This document shows, piece after piece, positions 54,392 to 64,000 of a stretch of 64,000 nt of DNA. Positions within the stretch are counted from its first letter, which is position 1. Each line of letters starts with the position of its first letter. The notes below the pieces were generated by a model, which saw nothing but the letters and a program-made list of their open reading frames with translations, made no database searches and had not been told where the DNA came from. Made by a program: the position numbers and the translations under genes. Source of the stretch: Oegoconia quadripuncta (taxonomy: Eukaryota; Arthropoda; Insecta; Lepidoptera; Autostichidae); the NCBI GenBank assembly GCA_949316235.1, contig OX438758.1:14169731-14233730 (forward strand), in the 5' to 3' direction.

Positions 54392-57300
54392 GTGAGTTTT
54401 TTATATCATATTTTACTTTCTTCAGTTTACCTTAATTTTTAGGTAGGTTAGTATCCAAGAGTAAGAGTCCAGGAAAAAATATCAATACGCTCGCACCTCG
54501 TAATTTTTAACATAACATAACCTATAAAAACTAGAAAAATAACTACAATAACTTTTCTGTTACAACAGCAAATATTTATTCTGACCCTTTTTTATGCAGA
54601 TTTCTCGATGGTGACTTGTGTTTTAAAATCGTAATTGGTTGGAAAAATTGTAAGTTATATATAGTGTTGTTTGTTTTAGGTACCCATTCTATATGATATG
54701 CTGGTTAAGTCAACAGTAAAAGCAAGACCAACTGTCCTGTGGTGCTATAAAAATAAGGATGAAGCTATAAGCAAGTATGTTTGGATGATAGTTTAGAAAT
54801 GTAGAGCAATGCCATCACTTTAAATGTCACCGACATGAAAGTCACAGCATGATATTTAAGAAGCTCTAAAGTTAAAAAGGTGTTTGAGAAACATTAAATA
54901 ATTTTACATTACATTCACAAAGTATTTTGTATTTATAAAATTTCAGTCATGGCCGTAAAAGAGCAAAGAAAATTGCAGCAGGTAAACTAGAAGTATCCGA
55001 GGAATCTCTGTTTGATGCATTCAGAGTAGCAACCACTATACATGGGCGATACTACTCAGAGAGCCACACTATGCTTGGACAAACTTACGGAGTGTGCGTG
55101 CTACAGGTGATATTTTTAATACTTTCTGAGCAACCGTGTTGTTCTGGCCTGGAATAAGCTGCCGGTAGAGGTTGTCTCCGCCCAATCAGTGAATTCGTTC
55201 AAGAATAGAGTCAATAAATTTTTCAAAACTAATGATGACTTAAATATTGACTGAATAACAACATAATGAACAATGTGAACTCTCCCAACACTGTAATATA
55301 GACATACCAGCCATAATGCTGCTCGTCTATGATAATATTTTTTACCCTAAATATGACAGGGTTTAACACATAGTGTGTCTATTCACCCGACACAATTGAA
55401 AATTCGCTGTTTACTATGAGTATCTCGACTAATAGATATGCATAACAGATAGCATTCAATTAGTTAATAAAGCAGCCACTTCATACAATAATTTTAACTC
55501 TTCTCTATTCATAGGACTTCGAAACCCTCACTCCAAACTTAATGGCGCGCACGGTCGAGACAGTGGAGGGTGGAGGCTTGATCATTTTCCTCCTGAAGAC
55601 CATGGACTCCCTTCGGCAACTCCACTCCATCACAATGGATGTACATTCCAGGTCTGACTTTTTCAAGAACAAGAATTACTCTGACAAAAATTACGTATTT
55701 CTTGTAGCCCTTTAAAGGCTACAGATATATAGCAAAAGTCTACCTTTGCACTACATGCCGACCAGAAAAGACTGCCCAATTGCAGATTGTTATACCTACA
55801 GTCAGTCATTAGTACTTACTCATTATCATAAGCAATGTTATGAAGATTCACAGACATTCTTTTGTAAACCATTAGCACGGCTCTGCTGTGACTTGGTAAC
55901 CACCTGTAAGTCGGTGTGAAGTTGAAAAGATTCATGCATATGTTGAAACCCTGCTGAAAAACTGCTAAAATGGACTTACTACGAGTACACATTGAACACT
56001 GACTATCTATATTGATAATCATCTCAATTGATACAAATGAAAAGAAACAAGTTTTACTATAATTACTTGTAGAAACTTAATTATATTTTTGAACTAAAAT
56101 TTTAATTAAAAATTGTAAATGAGTGAAATGACAATAGTATTCTGGTACTTACCGTGTCATATTTACTGAGTGTAAATCCATCACTTATAACTTCCTACTT
56201 GCTGCTCCAGATGATATGATATTAGACAGATATGATATGAACCTTGACATTAGACTGCATAGTAATACTGACCGTATTGCTTCACCGTCTAATGTCAAGG
56301 TTTTTTGAATACATAAATAAAATTTATTCACCAACAACCACAGATTCAAAACCGAAGCACACAATACAGTGGTGAACCGCTTTAACGAGCGGTTCCTCCT
56401 GTCTTTAGCTGATAATCCTCGGTGTCTAATACTCGACGACGCACTCACTGTTTTGCCGATATCGTCCAAGACAGTGCAGGTGGAGCCAGTTGATGCTGTT
56501 CCGGAGGTAAAGAAATACTAAGGTCCGTATTAATAAATCGTTTTTGAGATTGAGATCGCATCTCAGTCTCAAGACCATTTTTTCATCTATTGCGTATTAA
56601 AGTATGCAACAGATTGTCAAGAGTCAACTTGAGGCCACGTCAATCTTGAGAACGGTTTACTAATACGGGCCTAAGTAAGTTTAAACTTTAGAGGATGATT
56701 GACTATTAATACAGCGACATAGTCAATATTCACTAAGCTCTCAAAATTAAGATTTAAAAATAAAACTAGATATGTAACACTGAACAATCAATGTTAATAA
56801 ATATACTGACCGTATGGTTTCGGCACGTAAAAAGAACACCACCAACACATCTCTTCCCGTGGGTGTCATAAAAAGCGACTAAGGGATTTTCCACCAAAAA
56901 ACATCTAACGATTTATTTGCACGTTTTAACGGAGATGCACTCACTGCATATTATTAATGGTATACATTGTATGGTAACGTCACAACCTTTATCCCAAATG
57001 GGCCACCCATGGAGAGATGGGTTGGTTCTATTCTTTTCACGTGCCGAAACCACAACAGTACAAAATTCCATTCTTTTTATATTTTTTTTATGCACAACGG
57101 GTTGGTACTTGACCCCAATCACACCTGATGTTAAGTTTAGATGAGGTCGAAGGTGAAAGCGTACTGACCCAGAAACCCCAACACATTTGGGGGACTGGCT
57201 ATCTTATCTCTGACAACCGGAACACAACAATGCTATTAACATTGTTACTTGGCGGCAGATTTAGATAAGATGGTGGTAGCTAGCCAGGCGGACATTTAAA

Positions 57301-60300
57301 ACACTATTGCTATTATTATTGCTATTTGTCTTATCTCTAAGATAGACTATAAGGTTCAACAAGAACAAATTTCTCTATCTCTCGTAGTTTCAGACTTTCC
57401 AGACTGACATCTTAATTTCCACTGACTCCCTATTTATCTCATAAGATTTAATTGTACCTACAATCGGCACTATTTGTCCTTATTTTTAGAAAGTGAACCT
57501 AAAGTTAACAGAGCTGATATCGTCTCTCTCTGACTCGCCACCCGCTGGACCTCTAGTCGCGCTCTGTCGCACCTATGAACAGGCAACTGCACTAGTCGCG
57601 CTCATCAACACACTCGCAGACAAACAGTCCAGGTACTATCATATAAACTACTAGATTTGTATAGTAATCCATGCTACTAACTACCTCCCGCAACTTCTTC
57701 ACATACCCCCTGTGAAGTTACTTCTCATTTTTTTTTCATTTTTTTTTTGGACAATGGTTTGGTACTTGACCTCAATCACACTGTTAAGTGAAGATGAGGT
57801 CGAAGGTGAAAGCGTACTGACCCGGAAACCCCAACACATTTGGGGGGCTGGTTATCTTATCTCTGACAACCGGAACACAACATTGCTATTAACATTGTTG
57901 CTTGGCGGCAGATTTAGATAATATGGTGGTAGCTATCGCGCCGGTCATGCTAGTGCTGATGTTACGTAGAGATGATCCTGAAGGTGGATACGAGGAGGCA
58001 CTTCCAAGTTAATAAATAATAATAAAATAATATATCTCCTTGGACATACACACAGCGCCATCTAGTTCCACAGTAAGCAACTATAGGCTTGTGTTGTGGA
58101 TATCAAATAGTTGACATACTACATAAATACATTTTTTTTTTGTAAATAAATACTTATTATAAATGAAAACATCCATAACTTTGGTACAATGCAGCTGCTA
58201 TCAATGCGGCTGTCTGGTGGCAGACATACATAGGATGGTGGTAGCTAATCAGGCAGATAATTAAAATTGCCGAACCACTGGGAATCTAATTTGTAAACCT
58301 TAAACCTTATTTAACAACCAATTGTTATAATGGGCAGTGACCCTGCATTCGAAACCAACAGTTGCGTGTTCGAATCATGCTAGGGGTGAATATTTGTATG
58401 ATGAATATAAACATTTGTTTCCGAGTCACGGGTGTTTATATAAATATTTATATATGTTTCTCTATTAGTGTCCACATTATAGGCATTGCAATTACCATTG
58501 ACACTTGTATTAACTTTCACTTTATTATGCATCAAGTTGTTCTACCGCTGAAGGAATCATCATAATTCATATTCACAATTCCACATGTAATCATGTTTTA
58601 AAATACAAATCAGCTACTGTTTTTGAGATTAAAATGTAACTGAGGTATCAAGCTGTCTGAATCAATGGATGCTGAAGCTGTACCACGTCCCGAATGGTTA
58701 ACACATTGTCACAGCGCTGTTAGGTAAAAGGAGCGGTTGTCTCTAAATCGGCCACCGGATTAGCGGACATTTACACATACTTGAGATAGGCTAATTATCA
58801 TAACACTTCATTCTACAGACCACCTCACTGCCTCACCGCTGCCAGAGGTCGAGGCAAGTCCGCCTGTCTTGGTCTCGCCGTAGCCGCCTCCATCGCTCTC
58901 GGCTACGTCAATATATACGTCACGTCTCCGCACCCAGAGAATCTTATAACCCTCTTCGAGTTCGTCCTCAAAGGCCTAGACGCTTGCCTCTACCAGGAGC
59001 ACATAGATTACAACATAGTAAGGTCAACGAATCCGGATTTTAAGAAGGCGATCGTTAGGATTAACGTCGCGAGGAATTCGAGGCAGACTGTTCAGGTTAG
59101 ATACCAAGATATAAATAGTTTCATAAGTGAATCCAGCCGCGTATAAATTCTGCAGTAAACATCTCATGGAAGAAGAACGCAAAGAAGAATTTCCCCTTTA
59201 TACAAAAGTCGTTTAAACCTTTTTTGCCACTATTCTGAAATTTTATTTTCTTTTCTGTTGTGCAATAAAGTCTATTTGTATTTGTATTAAATTTTTAGGT
59301 GTGTGATTTTTTTTTATGATTCACTCATTGTAGAAATTATTGTAGTTGTAATTTTGAATCTGTGTTGTTTGTTGCTAAAATGGCTGCTGTAAAGTGGAAT
59401 TGTCTCAATTTTTTCGTCTAATAACTATTAGTAAAACAAGTATTATAAATGTGAAAGTGTGGATATTTGTTCGCTCAATCACGGCGAAACGGATGCACGG
59501 ATTTGGATGAAATTTGTTATATAAGTAGAATATACCAGGGTATATTCTACTTATATACCAAATTTCATCCAAATCCTTGTCTTAATCCAGGGATTAAGAC
59601 ATAGGATATTTGTTATCCCGATAAAGTGAGTAGTTACCACGGGATAAACAAATTTCCGCGATAAAGTTATTCAACGCAGGTGAAGCCGCGGGCGGAAAGC
59701 TAATGTGTTATAAATATCTACAATTTAATATTTTATTTTTTTACCATATTACGGCTTTTTTACACATAAATGCGCAACCCGATGGAAGCATCGAGTACCA
59801 TGCTCCAGAAAAAAGCTTTAGACAGTCACGCCCTCGTTTCGAAGATATTAGCGTCGAACACATTTGGTGTGGCCTACTTAAAATAGTATCTCAAGTGTCA
59901 ATTCAAGTTCGATCCCAATCTTGAGATCGTTTTATAAAGTTTTCTTTCAGGAAGCTTGTAAAAGCGCAACACACACACTTTTGGAAATCAATTGTTTGCG
60001 GTCACCGGTGACCGTATATTTCGCGATATTTCCGATATTCGTGAACAGACCTCAATATTATTTTTTCTCTTCACAAAAGACTATAATAGTTTTACATCTA
60101 ATCTCTTGTAAAAGTCTGGTGTCTGTGAAAGGTTAAATACCTGGGTTACAGATCACCACGTTCTCACTTCCTCATGAGGAAATTGACTCCATGGTGTCAA
60201 TGTCAATATTTTTTTTTATTAAAGGGATATACCACCATGTATAAATGACAGGTACAACTATAATAAAGCCATAGGATGGCACTACTGTATTAGTTGAGGT

Positions 60301-62785
60301 ATATTTCGTCGCTATTGCCTCCACAGTATATAACACCAGACGACCATTCGCTCCTCGCGGCGGCAGACCTCGTGCTGGTAGACGAGGCGGCCGCCATTCC
60401 CCTAGCGCACGTGTCTGCGTTCGCGCAGAGAGCTCCTCTCGCGTTGCTCTCCTCTACGGTATCGGGATACGAGGGCACGGGCCGGGCGCTCAGTCTCAAG
60501 CTCTTCGCTCAGCTGCAGACAGAGCATAGGGCTCCACCCCCGGTGAGTCTATAGTACGGTCCTAGGATTTAAGTGGTTCGAATAGAATAGAAAGCGTTTA
60601 TTTAACTTACTGAACGATACATTAAATACCAACAAAAGCAGTCAAAACTCGAAGGTATAAACATACTCGAAGTTATAATACATGATACTTGAATACACAA
60701 AGTGGAATTCAAATATTTTGATAATGTCATATAATTGTGCTTAAATAGTGCCAAAGGAGAAAGTTTGGAGCACCAGTGTAAGAGTTATTCAATAAATTAC
60801 ATGAGCTTTCTGACGTTACGTGTTGCTGGTATCCTCGTTTCTGCTGAGACTGAGAGACTGCTCTACCTATTATTTATATCCCAAAGAAGTGTGCATAAAA
60901 ACTGCATTTTGATCTCAGTATCGATACTTTTCTGATGATATATTCAATAATAATAATAAATATCCTTGTACATACACACAGCCATCTAGTTCCACACTAT
61001 GTAACTACATTTTTTGTACATAGGTATATACAAAAACACAACTCGGGTACACATGTCCATATACAATGCTACAAATATTTAACCCGCGATCTTTTACTAT
61101 AGCAATCAGGGGAATAATGTTGACACTATCGATATTGCGACTAGTGTTCAAGGCTGCGATAGTCTATCGATACTATTACTTTCACTGTCGCTACACCATC
61201 TCACATGTCACCAAAATTGTACATCCAGATTAAACTAGAGGAGCCAATAAGATATCGCAGCGGCGACCCAATAGAAGCTTGGTTGAACTGTGTCCTCTGC
61301 ATGGAGGCTCCGACGCCGTCGGTGGGCTGTGGCGCTCCGTCCCCCAACGCCTGCGACCTGTACCGGGTGAATAGGGATGCGTTGTTCTGCTACCACAGAG
61401 CTGCTGAAGCGTTCCTGCATAGACTAGTCGCTATTTACGTCGCCAGTCATTACAAGGTGAGTTTATAACCTAATCTACAAGGATTGTCTTTGTATTGTAT
61501 GACGACCTTGACAATGCCTTCGTGAATAAAACTTTTCAGTGTGGTGAGTGATGTATGCCGGATGAGGTTTTTACCGTAAGGAAGAAATAGGGCATATTCA
61601 TCATCTGATTTAAGAGCCATGCTCTTGTCGGTGGAGATTTTTCCATATATCTCTGCTCTCCGCCTTCCTCTTGACCTCCTGATACGACACGACGTTCAGG
61701 TCATATTAGGTAAGTTAAATAGAAGATATTGGCATTGGTAGTTTTTTCGAAACTATCACCTAATAAAGCGTTAATTATGGCATTTGACGGTCGCGTTTGT
61801 AGCCTATTCTTCATGATTACACAATTAAATTAAATAAATAAAGGAAACTTGAAGAAATTATGAGTTCTAAATAAATTTCGCATCATAGGGACCCTACGAA
61901 TCCCGCCAGTCGCATATCAAATATGGGCCGGGCGTACGTTTTTGAAAAAAAAAAAAAAACTACCTATGCCAATAACTTCTATTTCACTTTCCTAATATGC
62001 CCTATTTTTTCCTTATGGTAAAAATACTCATCCGGTATAGGTGTGGAAATATGAATCGACACCACTGCCCAACTAAGGTTTAGGTTTAAAATTTTCGGTG
62101 AAAAGGTCGCCTGCCGCTACTCTGTAATAACAGAGTATTTAATTATGCAAAATTATATACCTACGAAATTTTCTGTATTTGTTGGCAATAAATACTTTTT
62201 TTCTTTCTTTCTTCTTCTTTAAAATATTAAATAGAATGAAACAGTGGTTTTGCTTTCCACCTTCAATGATCTTCTTATGATCAAAATAAGTCTCCGCCTC
62301 CGTGGCTCATTGTAAACAACATTGGGTTTACGATTCGGAGGTCGCGGGTTCGATCCCCAGCGGGTTACATGTTTAAGTACTCGGTTTGGTTGGTGGTAGG
62401 GCATTTTAAATGTCCGCCTGGCTAGCTACCACCATCTTATCTAAATCTGCCTCCAAACAGCAATGTTAATAGCATTGTTGTGTTCCGGTTGTCAGAGATA
62501 AGATAGCCAGTCCCCCAAATGTATTGGGCTTTCCGGGTCAGTACGCTTCCACCTTCGACCTCATCTTCACTTAACATCAAGTATCAACCCGTTGTACATA
62601 AAAAAAAAAGTCTAAAATTATATTGTTTTGTTTCTACAGAATAGTCCCAACGACATCCAACTGTTAGCTGACGCGCCGGCCCACTGTCTGTTCGTCCTGC
62701 TTTCGCCCACTCCGCCCAACTCCACCAGTATGCCTGAAGTGCTTTGTGTCATCCAGATGTGCTTCGAGGGAAACATCTCTGACAA
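54284..62785 (+). CDS. NAT10: NAT10 / Kre33 RNA cytidine acetyltransferase, 5' ten exons
   Basis: Enzyme that acetylates cytidine (ac4C) in 18S rRNA and some tRNAs using acetyl-CoA and ATP; acts in the nucleolus in small-subunit ribosome assembly. Ten exons give 1673 nt, about 557 of an expected 1000 or so codons. N-terminal TmcA-type domain residues 1-220; ATPase/helicase-like domain about 260-433 with Walker A GRGKSA (Lys about 282) and Walker B VDEAA; start of the GNAT acetyltransferase domain about 434-557 with NRD-LFCYH-A-E-FL-RL-A-YVASHYK. The core acetyl-CoA-binding motif and the C-terminal part lie beyond the window. The ATG has an upstream in-frame TAA. A short exon between exons 8 and 9 may have been missed, since the human protein has some extra residues there. 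Confidence 0.93.
54680..54774 (+). CDS. NAT10: NAT10 exon 2
   Basis: VPILYDMLVKSTVKARPTVL then WCYKNKDEAIS, the conserved V--LH-ML-K--VKARP-VLWCYKK block. Acceptor TGTTTTAG, phase 2 donor GTATGT. Confidence 0.95.
54947..55106 (+). CDS. NAT10: NAT10 exon 3
   Basis: Starts NHGRKRAKKIAAGKLEVSEE, then SLFDAFRVATTIHGRYYSES and HTMLGQTYGVCVLQ. Matches the family pattern RYYSE-HK-LG-T-GMCVLQ-, with two or three insect changes. Phase 0 donor. Confidence 0.95.
55125..55265 (+). mobile_element. LINE ORF2 3' end fragment
   Basis: Frame gives SNRVVLAWNKLPVEVVSAQS then VNSFKNRVNKFF, the end of a non-LTR reverse transcriptase protein (R-V--WN-LP-EVV---S---FK-R-D). Lies in NAT10 intron 3, just downstream of exon 3. 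Confidence 0.7.
55515..55651 (+). CDS. NAT10: NAT10 exon 4
   Basis: DFETLTPNLMARTVETVEGG then GLIIFLLKTMDSLRQLHSIT and MDVHS, a highly conserved block (DFE-LTPN-LARTVETVEGGG----LL-TM-SL-QL-). Phase 2 donor GTCTGA. Confidence 0.95.
56344..56506 (+). CDS. NAT10: NAT10 exon 5
   Basis: RFKTEAHNTVVNRFNERFLL then SLADNPRCLILDDALTVLPI and SSKTVQVEPVDAVPE. The RFNERF-LSL-----C---DD-L-VLPIS block is a family hallmark. Phase 0 donor GTAAAG. Confidence 0.95.
56521..56672. repeat. Foldback element family F, in NAT10 intron 5
   Basis: Begins AGGTCCGTATTAATAAATCG and ends ACTAATACGGGCCTAA, 15 bp after the exon 5 donor. Confidence 0.75.
56815..56935 (+). repeat. Repeat with TCTTCCCGTGGGTGTCATAA block
   Basis: Third copy of the repeat at 5497-5625, with ACTAAGGGATTTTCCACC and TTTGCACGTTTTAACGGAG. 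Confidence 0.55.
57083..57301 (-). repeat. SINE family A, head-truncated
   Basis: TTTTTTTATGCACAACGGGT to GCCAGGCGGACATTTAAAA. It lies 189 bp before NAT10 exon 6. Confidence 0.87.
57490..57632 (+). CDS. NAT10: NAT10 exon 6
   Basis: KVNLKLTELISSLSDSPPAG then PLVALCRTYEQATALVALIN and TLADKQS. It bridges to the ATPase domain. Two same-orientation SINE copies flank it closely. Phase 2 donor GTACTA. Confidence 0.9.
57741..57940 (-). repeat. SINE family A, head-truncated, second copy near exon 6
   Basis: TTTTTTTTGGACAATGGTTT to AGATAATATGGTGGTAGCTA, very similar to 57083-57301 and in the same orientation. Confidence 0.85.
58028..58200 (-). repeat. SINE family B, truncated
   Basis: CACACAGCGCCATCTAGTTC, CACAGTAAGCAACTATAGGC and ACATCCATAACTTTGG. 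A weak family A stretch follows to about 58280. Confidence 0.7.
58330..58475 (+). repeat. SINE family B, second subfamily
   Basis: AACCAACAGTTGCGTGTTCG, AATCATGCTAGGGGTGAATA and TCCGAGTCACGGGTGTTTAT, then truncated. Confidence 0.65.
58819..59095 (+). CDS. NAT10: NAT10 exon 7: Walker A
   Basis: RPPHCLTAARGRGKSACLGL, then GYVNIYVTSPHPENLITLFE and later HIDYNIVRSTNPDFKKAIVR. Contains the P-loop ARGRGKSA and the TSPSPENL--LFEF-FKG block. Phase 0 donor GTTAGA. Confidence 0.95.
59440..59703 (+). mobile_element. Non-autonomous Helitron, Lep1-like, second copy
   Basis: TCAATCACGGCGAAACGGAT near the 5' side and GCCGCGGGCGGAAAGCTAA at the 3' end (CTAA fits CTRR). A local palindrome about ACCAGGGTATATTCTACTTA lies inside. 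Same family as 17725-18609. Confidence 0.65.
60327..60542 (+). CDS. NAT10: NAT10 exon 8: Walker B
   Basis: YITPDDHSLLAAADLVLVDE then AAAIPLAHVSAF and later SSTVSGYEGTGRALSLKLFA. VDEAAAIPL and S-T--GYEGTGR-LSLKL are diagnostic of the family. Phase 0 donor GTGAGT. Confidence 0.95.
60958..61108 (-). repeat. SINE family B, diverged
   Basis: CACACAGCCATCTAGTTCCA, ACTCGGGTACACATGTCC and AACCCGCGATCTTTTACTAT follow the family order with deletions. Confidence 0.6.
61229..61456 (+). CDS. NAT10: NAT10 exon 9: start of acetyltransferase region
   Basis: IKLEEPIRYRSGDPIEAWLN, then NACDLYRVNRDALFCYHRAA and EAFLHRLVAIYVASHYK. The acceptor ACATCCAG has a poor pyrimidine tract, so the 5' border is less sure. 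Phase 0 donor GTGAGT. Confidence 0.9.
61553..62040. repeat. Foldback element family K, copy 2, with a LINE fragment inside
   Basis: Arms GCCGGATGAGGTTTTTACCG with GGAAGAAATAGGGCATATT and the complement near 61990-62040. Bases about 61598-61702 match, in reverse, the LINE fragment at 49655-49785. Confidence 0.7.
62291..62609 (+). repeat. SINE family A, full length, upstream of NAT10 exon 10
   Basis: GTCTCCGCCTCCGTGGCTCA, GGTTCGATCCCCAGCGGG, TACCACCATCTTATCTAAAT and a poly-A end. It stops 30 bp before the exon. Confidence 0.9.
62640..62785 (+). CDS. NAT10: NAT10 exon 10
   Basis: NSPNDIQLLADAPAHCLFVL then LSPTPPNSTSMPEVLCVIQM and CFEGNISDK. NSPNDLQ-LSDAPAH-LF-LL and LPEVL-V-QVC-EG-IS are family hallmarks. 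Phase 2 donor GTTAGT; the gene continues right of the window. Two SINEs in opposite orientation flank it. Confidence 0.95.
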
Positions 62786-62955
62786 GTTAGTCGCATCTCT
62801 GATATAAACAACTGTAATTTTCAACAGCATCATTATAAAAAATATTACACAAAGTTATACCAGTTACAGGTTTCTCATATTTCATTACAATTCTTTTTGG
62901 GATATAGTTCGTGATATTATATTATATAATTTTAAATCTATGTGTTTTCAACACA

Positions 62956-63288
62956 ATTTTTTTTTATGCACAACTGGATGGTACTTGACCTCAATCACAC
63001 CTGACGTTAAGTGAAGATGAGGTCGAAGGTGGAAGCGTACTGACCCGGAAACCCCAACACATTTGGGGGACTGGCTATCTTATCTCTGACAACCGGAACA
63101 CAACAATGCTATTAACATTGCTGCTTGGCGGCAGATTTAGATAAGATGGTGGTAGCTAGCCAGGCGGACATTTAAAATGCCCTACCACCAACCAAACCGA
63201 GTAATTAAACATGTACCCCGCTGGGGATCGAACCCGCGACCTCGGAATCGTAAACCCAATGTTTTTACATTGAGCCACGGAGGCGGTT
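62956..63288 (-). repeat. SINE family A, full length, downstream of NAT10 exon 10
   Basis: TTTTTTTTTATGCACAACTG to TTGAGCCACGGAGGCGG, the reverse complement of the 62291-62609 copy with high identity by eye. Confidence 0.9.
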
Positions 63289-63445
63289 CCATTATTACTA
63301 GTAATAGTCTTTTGTATCGACAACTTTCCAATCTGAGGATCTATTACGTAAGTCAAACGATGGGCCCATCGTAAACGATTATTACGATCATCGACGTCAA
63401 CCTAGGAGCCTTGGTATATCAACAACAAAATACTGTAACTAGATT

Positions 63446-63567
63446 AAGGCACGTATTAATAAACCGTTTTCAAGATTGGGATGACCTCTGAAGCTTGAGA
63501 ATCTGTGGCATATTAAAACAGTATTGAGACAGACGCGATCTCAATCTCAAGAGCGGTTACGGGCCTA
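63446..63567. repeat. Foldback element family F, short copy
   Basis: Begins AAGGCACGTATTAATAAACC and ends GGTTACGGGCCTAA, with a shortened right arm. A further fragment of the family may lie at 59870-59935. Confidence 0.65.
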
Positions 63568-63696
63568 AGCTGTTGACATAGACTTATATATTACTGTGTC
63601 AAGACAGCCTAATTCTTGGAAATTACTATCGTTTATGACGTCAATGAACTGTCCATCCCTGTCATATCGTTATACAATGACAAGTTAGTTAGTATG

Positions 63697-63995
63697 ACGA
63701 CCTGTTTGGTGTAGTGGTTAGCAACTCTGACCACTATACCAAAAGGTTGCGGGTTCGAATCCCGCTAGGGGCATATGTTTGTGTGATGAATATGGGCATG
63801 CGTACCCGAATTATGGATGTTTTCATTTATAATAAGTATTTATTTACAAAAAAAAAATGTATTTATGTAGTATATCAACCATCTGGTATCCATAACACAA
63901 GCATATAGTTGCTTACTGTGGAACTAGATGGCGCTGTGTGGATGTCTAAGGATATTTATTTATTTATTATTTTGTAGTTGTATTTTTTCTCATTT
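63697..63995 (+). repeat. SINE family B, full length
   Basis: GACCTGTTTGGTGTAGTGGT, AAAGGTTGCGGGTTCGAATC, CCCGAATTATGGATGTTTTC and GGAACTAGATGGCGCTGTGT with a TTTATTTATT tail. Best copy of the family on the plus strand. Confidence 0.88.
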
Positions 63996-64000
63996 AATAG

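Noticed and set aside
62291..62365. tRNA-like head with GGTTCGATCCCC
   Set aside because: Part of SINE A, repeated in at least fifteen copies, not a tRNA gene.
63697..63775. tRNA-like sequence with box A and box B
   Set aside because: It belongs to a SINE B head found many times in the window; no complete cloverleaf with a paired acceptor stem was seen.
1..64000. CRISPR arrays, bacterial operons, viral genes or a new defence system
   Set aside because: The sequence is intron-rich insect DNA; repeats are dispersed or tandem transposon-derived, without regular spacers, and no viral or bacterial gene was recognised.

Overview
The window reads as nuclear DNA of a lepidopteran insect (moth or butterfly). 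The basis is AT-rich sequence, long introns with small exons and GT/AG borders, and a dense load of repeats of types known from Lepidoptera: several tRNA-derived SINE families, a Helitron whose ends resemble Lep1, RTE- and Jockey-type LINE pieces, and many foldback (MITE-like) elements. The host group is inferred from this repeat content and from gene similarity; no species is named.

Two conserved genes occupy almost the whole window, arranged head to head. On the minus strand, from 53458 down to at least 5331, lies the orthologue of Bap170/ARID2, a subunit of the PBAP (PBAF) SWI/SNF chromatin-remodelling complex. I assembled 35 coding exons by eye. They join in one continuous reading frame of 1642 codons: an ARID DNA-binding domain, an armadillo-like helical region, an RFX-type winged helix, a long Gln-rich low-complexity middle built from many small exons, and two C-terminal C2H2 zinc fingers. 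The last exon or exons and the stop codon were not found and probably lie to the left of the window. On the plus strand, from 54284, lies the 5' half of NAT10 (Kre33/TmcA family RNA cytidine acetyltransferase). Ten exons give about 557 codons covering the N-terminal domain, the helicase-like ATPase domain (Walker A GRGKSA, Walker B VDEAA) and the start of the acetyltransferase domain. The rest of that gene lies to the right.

The two start codons are 825 bp apart, so the genes probably share a bidirectional promoter. A 272-bp foldback element with 27-bp perfect inverted repeats sits in that gap and carries the 8-mer TATCGATA, the DRE core known from Drosophila. A CACGTG E-box lies close to the NAT10 start.

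Everything else is intron and repeat. Layout: 1-5330, repeats and probable last intron of Bap170; 5331-17700, zinc-finger and Gln-rich exons; 17725-18609, a Helitron with a foldback element inside it; 19700-33500, middle exons with two hAT-like elements; 35900-50700, RFX, armadillo and ARID exons, with a mariner remnant and an array derived from a SINE head; 51992-52656, a 5'-truncated LINE with intact target-site duplications; 53070-53458, the first two exons; 53459-54283, promoter; 54284-62785, NAT10; 62786-64000, repeats. I saw no bona fide tRNA or rRNA gene, no CRISPR array and no new enzymatic system. The more unusual signals are the repeat-built exons of Bap170, the transposon-derived promoter insert, and SINE pairs that flank NAT10 exons.
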